Assembly: GCA_003233075.1 (NCBI GenBank)
Contig: QIKQ01000266.1
Span: forward strand, 1-9,329
From: Gammaproteobacteria bacterium
Lineage (GTDB): Bacteria > Pseudomonadota > Gammaproteobacteria > SZUA-21
DNA: 9,329 bases
Direction: 5' to 3'
Below are positions 1 through 6,156 of the stretch, piece by piece (within the stretch, counting starts at the first letter, position 1; every line of letters starts with the position of its first letter). Both the position numbers and the translations under genes were made by a program. The notes under the pieces were generated by a model. The model searched no databases. It was not told the DNA's origin and worked only from the letters and a program-made list of their open reading frames with translations.

Positions 1-159
1 CTCACAGCCCGTCTACTGCGACGGCCCAATTGCATACTATGACACGTTTTCACTCGGTCCAAGCGCTCGACATAGTGTCGACTATGCCTGCCGCACTTCT
101 CGGTCGTGAAAACGTGTCATAGCATACCCTTGAACCGTCTCGCTACGAAGTGCTGTGAG
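1..159. repeat. Long imperfect palindrome (about 160 bp)
   Basis: The stretch folds back on itself around a GTCGAC centre at 77-82. Arms seen directly: 1-8 (CTCACAGC) pairs with 152-159, GACGG at 20-24 pairs with 135-139, and a perfect 17-base arm at 37-53 (CTATGACACGTTTTCAC) pairs with 106-122. The pair sums are nearly constant (159-160), so this is one continuous structure and not chance hairpins. An alternative small hairpin, TCGAC 67-71 with GTCGA 77-81, lies at the centre. It may extend beyond the window start. There is no ORF inside and no T-tract, so a simple terminator is unlikely. A non-autonomous mobile element (MITE-like) or a dispersed intergenic repeat is the best guess. Confidence 0.75.
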
Positions 160-401
160 AAAAGCGGGCTAGTTCCATTATAAAGCAGAGCAAAAACGAA
201 TGAAATTAAAACATTTTAAATTTGTATGGATGCATATTGTTATTAACTTAACTTTTGTAATGTTGTCATTTAGGTGGGCATTTGAATGAAATTGATCGGA
301 AATATTTGGCGACATTAAATTTTAGAGCGTTTAACCAGTTTGTGATTCCTGGACCAATAGCGCTATAAGATTTTTCGACGCCAAATAAAGGAGACAAAAA
401 T
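160..401. other. Intergenic region downstream of yggT
   Basis: This is AT-rich sequence between the palindrome and the end of yggT. It holds one 29-codon plus-strand reading frame (200-289) encoding a basic, partly hydrophobic peptide, with no ribosome binding site, so I do not call it a gene. An 8-base inverted pair ATTTGGCG (304-311) and CGCCAAAT (379-386) is present but too weak and widely spaced to call a terminator. Nothing else recognisable. Confidence 0.5.
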
Positions 402-1073
402 TTATGAAATTAAGATAAAGAATCCATGTTGTAAATGTGGCAGTGCCATTTGAATCAAGGTGAAAATGACCATCACAACTAAGGGTGAAAAATCAATTCC
501 ATGCGTGTTTGGCATTCTGCGTCGAATTGGGTTCATGATCGGATTACTTAATTGATAAATAGTATTTAAGAATGGATTATAGTTGCCCGAGGCAATCCAG
601 CTTGATATGACTAGAATAATGATTGCTATTAAGTAAATCCAAATGGCCATGTTAATTAGTTTTAAAATAGCGACAATCGCTAGTTTTGCTATTACCAGTC
701 CCGGGCTGGTAGATAAATCAGCGCTGTGTAAGTATTCAGGAAAATTGATGCCGAGCAATTCTACTCTTCCGCTTACCAGCATAATTAAAAGAAGTTTACC
801 GAAGAAAAGTAAAAATAATAAAACTAAAGTAGCTAAATCTAGCTTGCCTAAGCCGGGTATAATTTTTCGAAATGGAATTAGCAGCGGCGAAGTCAGTTTG
901 ACCACGGTTTGTGCTATCGGGTTATAAAAATCTGCCCGGGCGATTTGCAGCAAATATCGGATAAGAACCAGGAAGATAAATAGCCCAAATATGATTTCAA
1001 TTAAATAGGAGCCTGCCTCACCAAAATAGCCTGCGATTAATAAATTATTATTTGCATCGAACATATCATTCAT
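402..1073 (-). CDS. yggT: YggT family integral membrane protein
   Basis: Inner-membrane protein of the YggT family (223 aa; the E. coli homologue is somewhat shorter). Two copies of the family repeat are visible, each a hydrophobic helix followed by an amphipathic signature. The first has a membrane segment at about residues 21-43 and an F-Y-N-P-I...P-L-L-I-P-F-R signature at 49-69. The second has hydrophobic residues 126-160 and an N-Y-N-P-F...P-I-M-N-P-I-R-R signature at 164-185. Further membrane segments lie at about 81-102 and 196-222. The function is not firmly established; family members have been linked to osmotic stress tolerance and, in other lineages, to cell or plastid division and cofactor biogenesis. 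It starts 20 bases after proC ends, on the same strand, so it is probably the last gene of a yggS-proC-yggT operon. A GGAA stretch precedes the ATG; Met4 is an alternative start. Confidence 0.93.
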   Translation of the reverse strand: MNDMFDANNNLLIAGYFGEAGSYLIEIIFGLFIFLVLIRYLLQIARADFYNPIAQTVVKLTSPLLIPFRKIIPGLGKLDLATLVLLFLLFFGKLLLIMLVSGRVELLGINFPEYLHSADLSTSPGLVIAKLAIVAILKLINMAIWIYLIAIIILVISSWIASGNYNPFLNTIYQLSNPIMNPIRRRMPNTHGIDFSPLVVMVIFTLIQMALPHLQHGFFILIS

Positions 1074-1093
1074 ATCGATTTCCAGTTTTTAAA

Positions 1094-1918
1094 TCAATTA
1101 TCTAAGTTAGCGGCTAACTCTTTCGCTCTTTGCTCCGCCGCATTAAGTGCCTGTTTAAAAAGATCTTTTAGATCTCCTTCGGCTAAAACCTGTAAGGCTC
1201 GTTCTGTGGTTCCGCCTGGAGAAGTCACCTGCTGACGAAGGATATCAGGCGTATGTTCGCTTTCAAGTGCCATTTTAGTCGCACCAAATCCAGTTTGAAG
1301 TGCTAGCTGTCTGGCGCTATCGGCTTCTAAACCGAGACTGATGCCCGCTTCAATTAAGGCTTCAATGACTAAAAAGAAATAGGCTGGGCCACTGCCAGAC
1401 AATGCCGTGACTGTATCGAGCTGGTTTTCGTTTTTAACCCAAAGCGCGATGCCGACAGAGGACATAATTCTTTCCGCTATTTGGCAATGTTCGGTACTGC
1501 AGGCGTCGTTGGCGAACAGTGCTGTTGCTCCGCAGGAAATCATTGCTGGCGTATTGGGCATGGTTCTAATAATAGCTGTTTCAGGAGTGAGTTTTTTGCT
1601 TAAAAAACTAATTGGCACACCCGCGGCAATGGATATCACCAAGTTCTTTTGTATTTGAACAGCGTCGGCAATTTCGTCTAAAACGATTGAAATAACTTGA
1701 GGCTTGACCGCCAGGACAAGCGCATTCACCTGGCTAATGAGTTCTGAACTAGATTTACATATTGTAACACTGTGTTTTTTTCTGAGTTGTTCGCAACATT
1801 GAGCGTCAGGATCGAATACAAACAGCGATGAACTTGCGTAGCCATTGTTGATTAAGCCCGCAATTATGCTGGACGCCATATTACCGCCGCCGATAAAACC
1901 AATTTTAGTGTCACTCAT
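1094..1918 (-). CDS. proC: Pyrroline-5-carboxylate reductase
   Basis: Catalyses the last step of proline synthesis, NAD(P)H-dependent reduction of 1-pyrroline-5-carboxylate to L-proline, in the cytoplasm. The 274-aa length is normal for the family. An N-terminal Rossmann dinucleotide-binding loop I-G-F-I-G-G-G-N-M-A lies at residues 6-15. V-K-P-Q at 71-74 and R-T-M-P-N-T-P-A at 118-125 are family motifs. The C-terminal dimerisation and active-site part has A-L-S-G-S-G-P-A-Y-F-F (172-182) and the diagnostic T-S-P-G-G-T-T (232-238). All key motifs are intact. The start ATG is odd: the only Shine-Dalgarno-like run (AGAGGG) abuts it directly, which is closer than usual, yet the protein aligns from Met1 and an in-frame stop lies a few codons upstream, so no better start exists. 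It sits between yggS and yggT. Confidence 0.97.
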   Translation of the reverse strand: MSDTKIGFIGGGNMASSIIAGLINNGYASSSLFVFDPDAQCCEQLRKKHSVTICKSSSELISQVNALVLAVKPQVISIVLDEIADAVQIQKNLVISIAAGVPISFLSKKLTPETAIIRTMPNTPAMISCGATALFANDACSTEHCQIAERIMSSVGIALWVKNENQLDTVTALSGSGPAYFFLVIEALIEAGISLGLEADSARQLALQTGFGATKMALESEHTPDILRQQVTSPGGTTERALQVLAEGDLKDLFKQALNAAEQRAKELAANLDN

Positions 1919-1985
1919 CCCTCTAAAATAACAAATTTAAGCACAAATGTAGACAGTTTTAGTCATGTTTTCTTGGCAGTAGGCT

Positions 1986-2654
1986 TTATTTTCTTTCACC
2001 AAAAATCGCTGAGCCAATTCTAAGGATTGTTGCACCTTCTGCAATGGCAGCTTCCAGATCGTTGCTAGTGCCCATTGAAAGCGTATCTAATTCGAAGCCT
2101 TTGCGATTTAAATCTGCAAAAACTTGGCGTAATTCGCGAAAGGCAAGGCGTTGCCTGTCAAAATCATTGCTTGCAGCAGGCATGGCCATTAAACCGCGTA
2201 ATTTTAAATGAGGTAATTTTACAATATTACTTGCGAGTTCTAGAACCTCGTTTTTGGCCACACCGGATTTTGATGTTTCCTGACTAATATTGACTTGAAT
2301 GCATACATTGAGTGGTGTAAATGACTCGGGTCGCTGATTGTTAAGGCGCTGAGCTATTTTAAGTCGATCTATGCTGTGCACCCAATCGAAATGTTGGGCG
2401 ATTTTATCTGTTTTGTTTGATTGAATTGGCCCAATAAAGTGCCAACAAATACTAGGGCTATCGATTGTTGCAATTTTTTGTAAGGCTTCTTGTAAATAAC
2501 TTTCGCCAAAATCAAAATGATTTTCTTTTAAGATCTGCTGAATCTGCTCGACGGTTTTTTTCTTAGAAACGGCCAATAATTTGACCGAGCCACTCGCTCG
2601 TCCGTACTTCACTATACAGTGATTAATTATTTCAAGTAGGTTTTGTAGCTGCAT
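1986..2654 (-). CDS. yggS: YggS/PLPBP family pyridoxal phosphate homeostasis protein
   Basis: Cytoplasmic single-domain PLP-binding protein of the YggS (PLPBP/PROSC) family, fold type III TIM barrel. It has no known enzymatic activity and keeps free PLP and amino- and keto-acid pools in balance. The 222 aa match the family. Seen in the sequence: L-L-A-V-S-K at 26-31, whose Lys31 is the expected PLP Schiff-base lysine; W-H-F-I-G-P-I-Q-S-N-K at 71-81; and the C-terminal phosphate-binding signature from S-M-G-T-S-N-D-L (193-200) through R-I-G-S-A-I-F-G-E-R (212-221). No strong Shine-Dalgarno is seen before the ATG. It is first in a minus-strand group with proC (67-base gap) and yggT, divergent from pilT. 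A nearby proC is typical for this family. Confidence 0.96.
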   Translation of the reverse strand: MQLQNLLEIINHCIVKYGRASGSVKLLAVSKKKTVEQIQQILKENHFDFGESYLQEALQKIATIDSPSICWHFIGPIQSNKTDKIAQHFDWVHSIDRLKIAQRLNNQRPESFTPLNVCIQVNISQETSKSGVAKNEVLELASNIVKLPHLKLRGLMAMPAASNDFDRQRLAFRELRQVFADLNRKGFELDTLSMGTSNDLEAAIAEGATILRIGSAIFGERK

Positions 2655-2919
2655 TGTGGGTATTTTAATCTCGCAAGAGGTGCCAGTTTAACGATAAAAA
2701 GACCTAATTTAAAGTATCAAACTTTATGGTACTTATTAGGAGCGAAGTATTAATAGAATGTGGCGGAAATATTGCTAATAACTTTCTTAATATAAAGGTA
2801 TTTTTCGCATTAACGGGCAGTATTTTAGAAAATACGGCATAACTGAGTCATTTACTATAAAGCTTTGGCGAAAAAGAACGACATTTAAGTGTGAGTATTA
2901 ATATCATAGGTGACCATTA
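2655..2919. promoter_or_regulatory. Divergent yggS / pilT promoter region
   Basis: This 265-base AT-rich spacer between divergent starts must hold promoters for both yggS (minus) and pilT (plus), but I could not pin either one to consensus. Visible pieces are a TATAAA hexamer at about 2858-2863 ahead of pilT with no good -35 partner, and a perfect palindrome at 2820-2835 (GTATTTT, AG, AAAATAC) that could be an operator. On the minus strand a TTGATA hexamer exists upstream of yggS without a convincing -10 at the right distance. No ORF was found. Confidence 0.4.
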
Positions 2920-3963
2920 ATGGATATATCAGAACTACTAGCGTTCTCAGTTAAAAATAATGCATCTGACTTACATTTGTCAGCGGGCTTGCCGCCGATG
3001 ATTCGGGTCGATGGTGATATCCGACGGATTAATGTTCCCGCGATGGATCATAAATTAGTGCATGGTCTTATTTATGACATTATGAATGATAAGCAACGTA
3101 AAGATTATGAAGAATTTTTAGAAACAGATTTTTCGTTCGAAATACCAGGTTTAGCGCGATTTCGGGTCAATGCCTATAATCAAAATCGTGGCGCTGCTGG
3201 CGTGTTTCGTACCATTCCGTCAAATATTTTGTCTTTGGAAGATTTAGGTTGTCCTAAAATTTTTGAAGAGGCATCGGATCATCCTCGCGGTTTAGTCTTA
3301 GTGACAGGGCCAACTGGATCAGGCAAATCAACCACTCTTGCGGCGATGGTCAATTATCGAAATGAAAATGATTTTGCGCATATTTTAACAATTGAAGATC
3401 CGATCGAATTTGTGCATCAAAGTAAAAAATGTTTAATCAATCAACGCGAAGTTCACCGTGATACGCTGGGCTTCAGTGAAGCCCTGAGGTCAGCCTTGCG
3501 GGAAGATCCTGATGTTATTTTGGTGGGTGAGCTGCGAGACTTGGAAACAATTCGTTTGGCTTTATCGGCCGCTGAAACAGGCCATTTAGTTTTTGGTACT
3601 TTGCATACCAGCTCAGCCGCTAAAACCATTGACCGGATAATTGATGTGTTTCCAGCAGGCGAAAAAGGCATGGTACGCTCAATGTTATCGGAATCGTTAC
3701 GTGCGGTTATCGCGCAGACCTTATTAAAGAAAAATGGCGGTGGTCGAACAGCAGCTTGGGAAATTATGATTGGCACTCCTGCGATACGTAACCTAATTCG
3801 TGAAGATAAAATCGCGCAAATGTATTCGGCCATCCAGACAGGTCAGGGCATAGGCATGCAAACATTAGATCAGCATTTAGTACAACTCGTCAAAAAGGGT
3901 TTGGTCAGCAAAAAAGAAGCCTTACACAAAGCCCTGGATAAAAAATTATTTAGTGCTATGTAA
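2920..3963 (+). CDS. pilT: Type IV pilus retraction ATPase PilT
   Basis: Cytoplasmic hexameric ATPase of the secretion/type IV pilus ATPase superfamily. It powers pilus depolymerisation (retraction), and so twitching motility and DNA uptake. The 347-aa length is typical. An N-terminal PAS-like domain covers about residues 1-100. It is followed by the RecA-like core: Walker A G-P-T-G-S-G-K-S-T (130-138), Asp box L-T-I-E-D-P-I-E-F-V (156-165), Walker B region D-V-I-L-V-G-E-L-R-D (198-207), and His box G-H-L-V-F-G-T-L-H-T (221-230). The PilT-specific A-I-R-N-L-I-R-E motif (288-295) separates it from PilB and supports PilT over PilU. The ATG is preceded by AGGTGA at good spacing. It is divergent from yggS-proC-yggT, a neighbourhood known from other gammaproteobacteria. 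No other pilus gene lies in the window. Confidence 0.97.
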   Translation: MDISELLAFSVKNNASDLHLSAGLPPMIRVDGDIRRINVPAMDHKLVHGLIYDIMNDKQRKDYEEFLETDFSFEIPGLARFRVNAYNQNRGAAGVFRTIPSNILSLEDLGCPKIFEEASDHPRGLVLVTGPTGSGKSTTLAAMVNYRNENDFAHILTIEDPIEFVHQSKKCLINQREVHRDTLGFSEALRSALREDPDVILVGELRDLETIRLALSAAETGHLVFGTLHTSSAAKTIDRIIDVFPAGEKGMVRSMLSESLRAVIAQTLLKKNGGGRTAAWEIMIGTPAIRNLIREDKIAQMYSAIQTGQGIGMQTLDQHLVQLVKKGLVSKKEALHKALDKKLFSAM

Positions 3964-3984
3964 ATTCAGCTTACCCCGCAGCTC

Positions 3985-4145
3985 AATGCCATTAACTTAA
4001 GTTTTGTTATGAAATATTTGTAGCCCGCACGGAGCGTTCGAAGAACGCGTACTGCGGGAAAGAGTTGAGATTTCCCGCATTTCGTCGCCTACGGCGACTA
4101 CTTACGGGCTACAAAAAAATGAAGAATCCTTAAGTTAATGGCATT
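3985..4145. repeat. 17-bp inverted repeat enclosing a REPIN-like core
   Basis: AATGCCATTAACTTAAG at 3985-4001 is matched perfectly and inverted at 4129-4145. Pairing can be extended outward imperfectly: TACCCC at about 3972-3977 matches a GGGGTA around 4163-4168, with CGCAGCT-like segments between. The central part holds the GTAG-headed element listed separately. The element starts 21 bases after the pilT stop codon. It could act on the end of the pilT transcript, but there is no classic U-tract terminator. Confidence 0.75.
4020..4112. repeat. REPIN-like element (two inverted GTAG-type REPs)
   Basis: The element begins GTAGCCCG (4020-4027) and ends CGGGCTAC (4105-4112), with T and A flanks giving an 11-bp perfect match (4017-4027 with 4105-4115). 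Inside are two hairpins. The left is closed by CCCGCA 4024-4029 with TGCGGG 4053-4058 and has an inner GCGTTC-GAA-GAACGC stem at 4034-4048. The right runs from CCCGCA at 4074 to TACGGG at 4108 with an inner GTCGCC-TAC-GGCGAC stem at 4084-4098. A GTAG head and paired, oppositely oriented hairpins are hallmarks of REP/REPIN sequences mobilised by RAYT (REP-associated tyrosine) transposases. No RAYT gene is in the window. The assignment rests on structure only. Confidence 0.65.
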
Positions 4146-4176
4146 GCCTCGCAGCTTGCGGTGGGGTATTAGTTTA

Positions 4177-4202
4177 GGCAAGCATACACAGATGTGCTTG
4201 CC
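4177..4202. other. Hairpin downstream of pilT, no T-tract
   Basis: GGCAAGC (4177-4183) pairs with GCTTGCC (4196-4202), with an inner ACA/TGT extension after a two-base bulge and a CAGA loop. The stem is strong enough to form in RNA, but the following bases (CTTATCCCC) lack a run of T, so it is at best a factor-dependent or weak terminator. The remaining sequence between pilT and the monooxygenase gene (up to 4312) shows no gene. Confidence 0.4.
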
Positions 4203-4312
4203 CTTATCCCCTAATTAATCATAAAAGCTTGAATCTATTTAATTGGTTGCTGTTCACTCACGTCTGGATACTTTCATTTACTAATTGGCGTCATTAATAT
4301 AATGTTAGGAAT

Positions 4313-4318
4313 AAGGAG
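4313..4318 (+). promoter_or_regulatory. Shine-Dalgarno that fixes the monooxygenase start
   Basis: AAGGAG lies 7 bases before the ATG at 4326. It therefore favours that ATG over an in-frame upstream ATG at 4302, which would add eight residues not expected for the family. Confidence 0.75.
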
Positions 4319-4325
4319 AGCGCGA

Positions 4326-4628
4326 ATGTATATAGTCACAAATCGAATATTTTTGAAAAATGAATACGCCAATGAATTTGAACAACGCTTCCGGAATCGA
4401 GCGGGACAAATTGAAGCCCAGCCAGGATTTACACGGATGCAAATATTAAAACCCACGAGCGAAAACACTCCCTATGTAGTTCTAACTACTTGGCAATCCA
4501 AAGCGGCGTTTGAGGATTGGGTCGGCAGTGATGATTTTAAGCTGGCGCATCAAAACCCTATGTCGAAAGACGCTTTTGAAGAGGGTGGCAGCCTAGAACA
4601 GTTTGAGGTTATTATCTCGACCGATTAA
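4326..4628 (+). CDS. Antibiotic biosynthesis monooxygenase (ABM) / IsdG-like haem-degrading enzyme
   Basis: Small cytoplasmic dimeric alpha+beta barrel protein of 100 aa, the usual size. The N-terminus M-Y-I-V-T-N-R-I-F and the block P-Y-V-V-L-T-T-W-Q-S-K (49-59) are typical of the ABM family. Within that family the IsdG/IsdI/HmoB branch opens the haem ring with an Asn-Trp-His triad. Here Asn6, Trp65 and His75 occupy matching positions (F-E-D-W followed ten residues later by H in F-K-L-A-H), with almost the same spacing as in IsdG. Haem degradation with iron release is therefore a reasonable proposal but is not proven by sequence alone; quinol monooxygenases of the same fold are the alternative. 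The gene stands alone, with no haem transport gene in the window. Confidence 0.88.
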   Translation: MYIVTNRIFLKNEYANEFEQRFRNRAGQIEAQPGFTRMQILKPTSENTPYVVLTTWQSKAAFEDWVGSDDFKLAHQNPMSKDAFEEGGSLEQFEVIISTD

Positions 4629-4745
4629 ATATAGGAGTTACCTAAAGGGAGAGCACCGAAATTGTTGGGGCACCTCAATTTAGACTATTTTGCCAACCTG
4701 TAATGCGCGATGCTCATGGTTTTCATAACATGAAGTGTTTAACTC

Positions 4746-5312
4746 GTGAAACTATACTCCATCAAAATCGCTCTTCATGATATTAGCCCCATGATCTGGC
4801 GTCGAGTTCGTGTCCTTGGTAGTACGACCATTGCTGATCTCCATCACACTATCCAAATCGCTATGGGCTGGGATAATGATTATTTGCATTGTTTTCATAT
4901 CCACGGTAAAGACTATGGCATTGCTTACGAAGGTGGTATCAGTTTTTCTGATAAACCCCAATCTGTTCATCTGGATGATTTTGGTTTCAACGTTGGCGAT
5001 CGGTTTACCTATCTCTATAACTTCAATGACTATTGGTTGAGCGATATTCGTATTGAGTCTATTCAACATGCCAGAGAAATCGCTTATCCTATCCCTTACT
5101 GTCTAAGCGGGAAAGGTAAGTGTGGTGAAAAAATTTATAATTTGTTTGATGAGCTCGATGCGCTATCAAAAGTGCTTTATAAAATAGTCCATGCGAATGA
5201 TTCCACAACAGTCGGCGATATTCGTTCATTGATTGAGGATTACGAATCCGTACGTTTTAATCGGCAGTCTATTAATATGAACTTAGCCCGCGAATTTCCG
5301 CCCTCAGCTTAG
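4746..5312 (+). CDS. Plasmid pRiA4b ORF-3 family protein
   Basis: A 188-aa member of the pRiA4b ORF-3-like family (named after an Agrobacterium plasmid gene), function unknown. Recognised from the N-terminal K-L-Y-S-I-K-I-A-L-H-D-I-S-P-M-I-W-R-R-V, followed by L-H-H-T-I-Q-I-A-M-G-W (32-42), H-C-F-H-I-H-G (48-54) and a Y-L-Y-N-F-N-D-Y-W segment (69-77), the usual aromatic-rich core. The family consensus starts at exactly this point, so the GTG start is preferred although the Shine-Dalgarno is weak. A 32-base gap with AAGGA separates it from the ISKra4-type transposase fragment on the same strand, suggesting the two once formed one transcription unit or one mobile element with a passenger gene. 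The frame is intact and full length. Confidence 0.85.
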   Translation: MKLYSIKIALHDISPMIWRRVRVLGSTTIADLHHTIQIAMGWDNDYLHCFHIHGKDYGIAYEGGISFSDKPQSVHLDDFGFNVGDRFTYLYNFNDYWLSDIRIESIQHAREIAYPIPYCLSGKGKCGEKIYNLFDELDALSKVLYKIVHANDSTTVGDIRSLIEDYESVRFNRQSINMNLAREFPPSA

Positions 5313-5344
5313 TTATTTTCAATTTATCAATTAAGGAATATTGT

Positions 5345-5605
5345 ATGCGCATTAGTATTCAAGTTGCCATCAATAATGGCCAAGGTCAACCTCAATTCGA
5401 AGAAGTTCTTTAATTCGATAAAGGTACAGGTCAAGAAGATTTAGTGGGACTATCGCTCGCCGAATCGAAACAACTTCTCAAGCAGCTACAGACCATGATC
5501 ATTCAACATCAAGCAGATGACTATACGCGCAATCACCGAGATTGCCCACATTGTCTAAAACACAGGCGTATTAAAGACTGCTATGATATTCAATACCGAA
5601 CGCTG
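5345..5605 (+). pseudogene. ISKra4-family transposase, N-terminal fragment
   Basis: Reading from the ATG at 5345 (AAGGA seven bases upstream) gives M-R-I-S-I-Q-V-A-I-N-N-G..., an in-frame TAA at 5411-5413 (codon 23), then the same frame continues. The second part has the zinc-finger-like C-P-H-C at about codons 63-66 and the segment Y-D-I-Q-Y-R-T-L, which resembles the N-terminal C-P-H-C-G-K...Y-R-T-L-F-G region of ISKra4-type transposases. Homology stops at 5605, where the IS6-type terminal repeat begins, so the catalytic DDE domain is entirely missing. The 67-codon open stretch from a GTG at 5444 is only the remaining part of this frame and reads into the inserted DNA. Both a nonsense codon and a truncation make it dead. 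Confidence 0.75.
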
Positions 5606-5693
5606 GGTTCTGTCGCAAATAGCAAATTGTTATTTCAAAACGTCTAATTTTATAGACTCGAAAATCTTGAAAATTAGAGTTTGCGACAGAACC
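5606..5693. mobile_element. IS6-family remnant / MITE (88 bp)
   Basis: Perfect 14-base terminal inverted repeats: GGTTCTGTCGCAAA at 5606-5619 and its complement at 5680-5693. This end differs by one base from the GGTTCTGTTGCAAA ends I recall for IS257-type IS6-family elements. Only about 60 bases lie between, with a small GTCTA/TAGAC stem at 5642-5646 and 5653-5657 and no transposase. The 8-base flanks (GAACGCTG left, TTATTCTA right) do not match, so the expected target duplication is absent. That fits a deletion next to the element or recombination between copies better than a clean insertion. Confidence 0.78.
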
Positions 5694-5694
5694 T

Positions 5695-6144
5695 TATTCT
5701 ACTATACATTCTTTTACTGAGAACAGTGAGGAAATTTTTCGGCGTGGAGTATTGAACGTGTTTCAATCCTTAGCCCATAATTATAAAAGTCACGATGGTT
5801 TTAAGTTAGACCGTAAAATTATTATTAATCGGTCAGTCAATTATGACGAGAGAAGTATTCAATATTGGCATTTAGAATCACGTGGGGCCTCTCGTTTAAC
5901 GGATATGGATCGTATTTTTCATATTGTTGATGGTTATCAACCCAAAGACAGAGGAGGCAATGCAGCCGCGCTGGTGGAGCTGGCCATGACTAAGAACAAG
6001 GATGATGTTGATACTGATTACTTTACCATAACGTGGTATCAGAACGGCAATCTTCACATTCGGTTTAATCAGCCAACATTAGTTGAAAAAGTAAATCAAA
6101 TATTATCAGAAAGTGATGATCGCAATATTATGTGTCATGCATAG
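5695..6144 (+). pseudogene. DUF4942 domain protein, 5'-truncated
   Basis: The frame encodes 149 residues that I recognise as a DUF4942-type domain, found on plasmids, phages and integrative elements, alone or fused to a methyltransferase-like region; its function is unknown. Landmarks are E-E-I-F-R-R-G-V-L-N-V-F (5728-5763), F-K-L-D-R-K-I-I-I, L-T-D-M-D-R-I-F-H-I-V-D-G, and near the end W-Y-Q-N-G-N-L-H-I-R-F followed by L-V-E-K-V-N-Q-I-L. Possible starts (TTG 5752; GTG 5758 with GGAG eight bases upstream) lie inside conserved sequence. The homology-like codons begin right after the IS6 remnant, so the true start was lost. A shortened protein from GTG 5758 (128 aa) might still be made. Its stop overlaps the ribosome binding site of the next gene. 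Confidence 0.65.
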
Positions 6145-6148
6145 GAGG
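6143..6148 (+). promoter_or_regulatory. Strong Shine-Dalgarno overlapping a stop codon
   Basis: AGGAGG overlaps the TAG of the DUF4942 frame and sits eight bases before the ATG at 6157. This fixes the start of the small downstream gene and indicates translational coupling between the two. Confidence 0.8.
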
Positions 6149-6156
6149 ATCCCAGT

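Noticed and set aside
200..289. 29-codon plus-strand ORF with a hydrophobic stretch
   Set aside because: It has no Shine-Dalgarno, lies in AT-rich DNA where such frames arise by chance, and has no recognisable homology.
643..927. 94-codon plus-strand ORF inside yggT
   Set aside because: It is antisense to a clearly recognised membrane protein gene and has no family-like features.
2660..2680. Sigma-54-like TGGCAC...TTGC motif upstream of yggS on the minus strand
   Set aside because: The GG and GC elements are two bases too close for a -24/-12 promoter, and the spacing of this class is strict.
3453..3833. 126-codon minus-strand ORF inside pilT
   Set aside because: It is the reverse shadow of the conserved PilT ATPase core.
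4177..4202. Rho-independent terminator for pilT
   Set aside because: The hairpin is good, but no T-run follows on either strand, so I list it only as a hairpin.
4752..5069. 105-codon minus-strand and 76-codon plus-strand ORFs inside the pRiA4b ORF-3 gene
   Set aside because: They overlap a frame with clear family motifs and have no ribosome binding site or known motif.
5444..5647. 67-codon ORF starting with GTG as an independent gene
   Set aside because: It is the downstream part of the ISKra4-type transposase frame after the nonsense codon, and its last 14 codons are IS6-remnant DNA.
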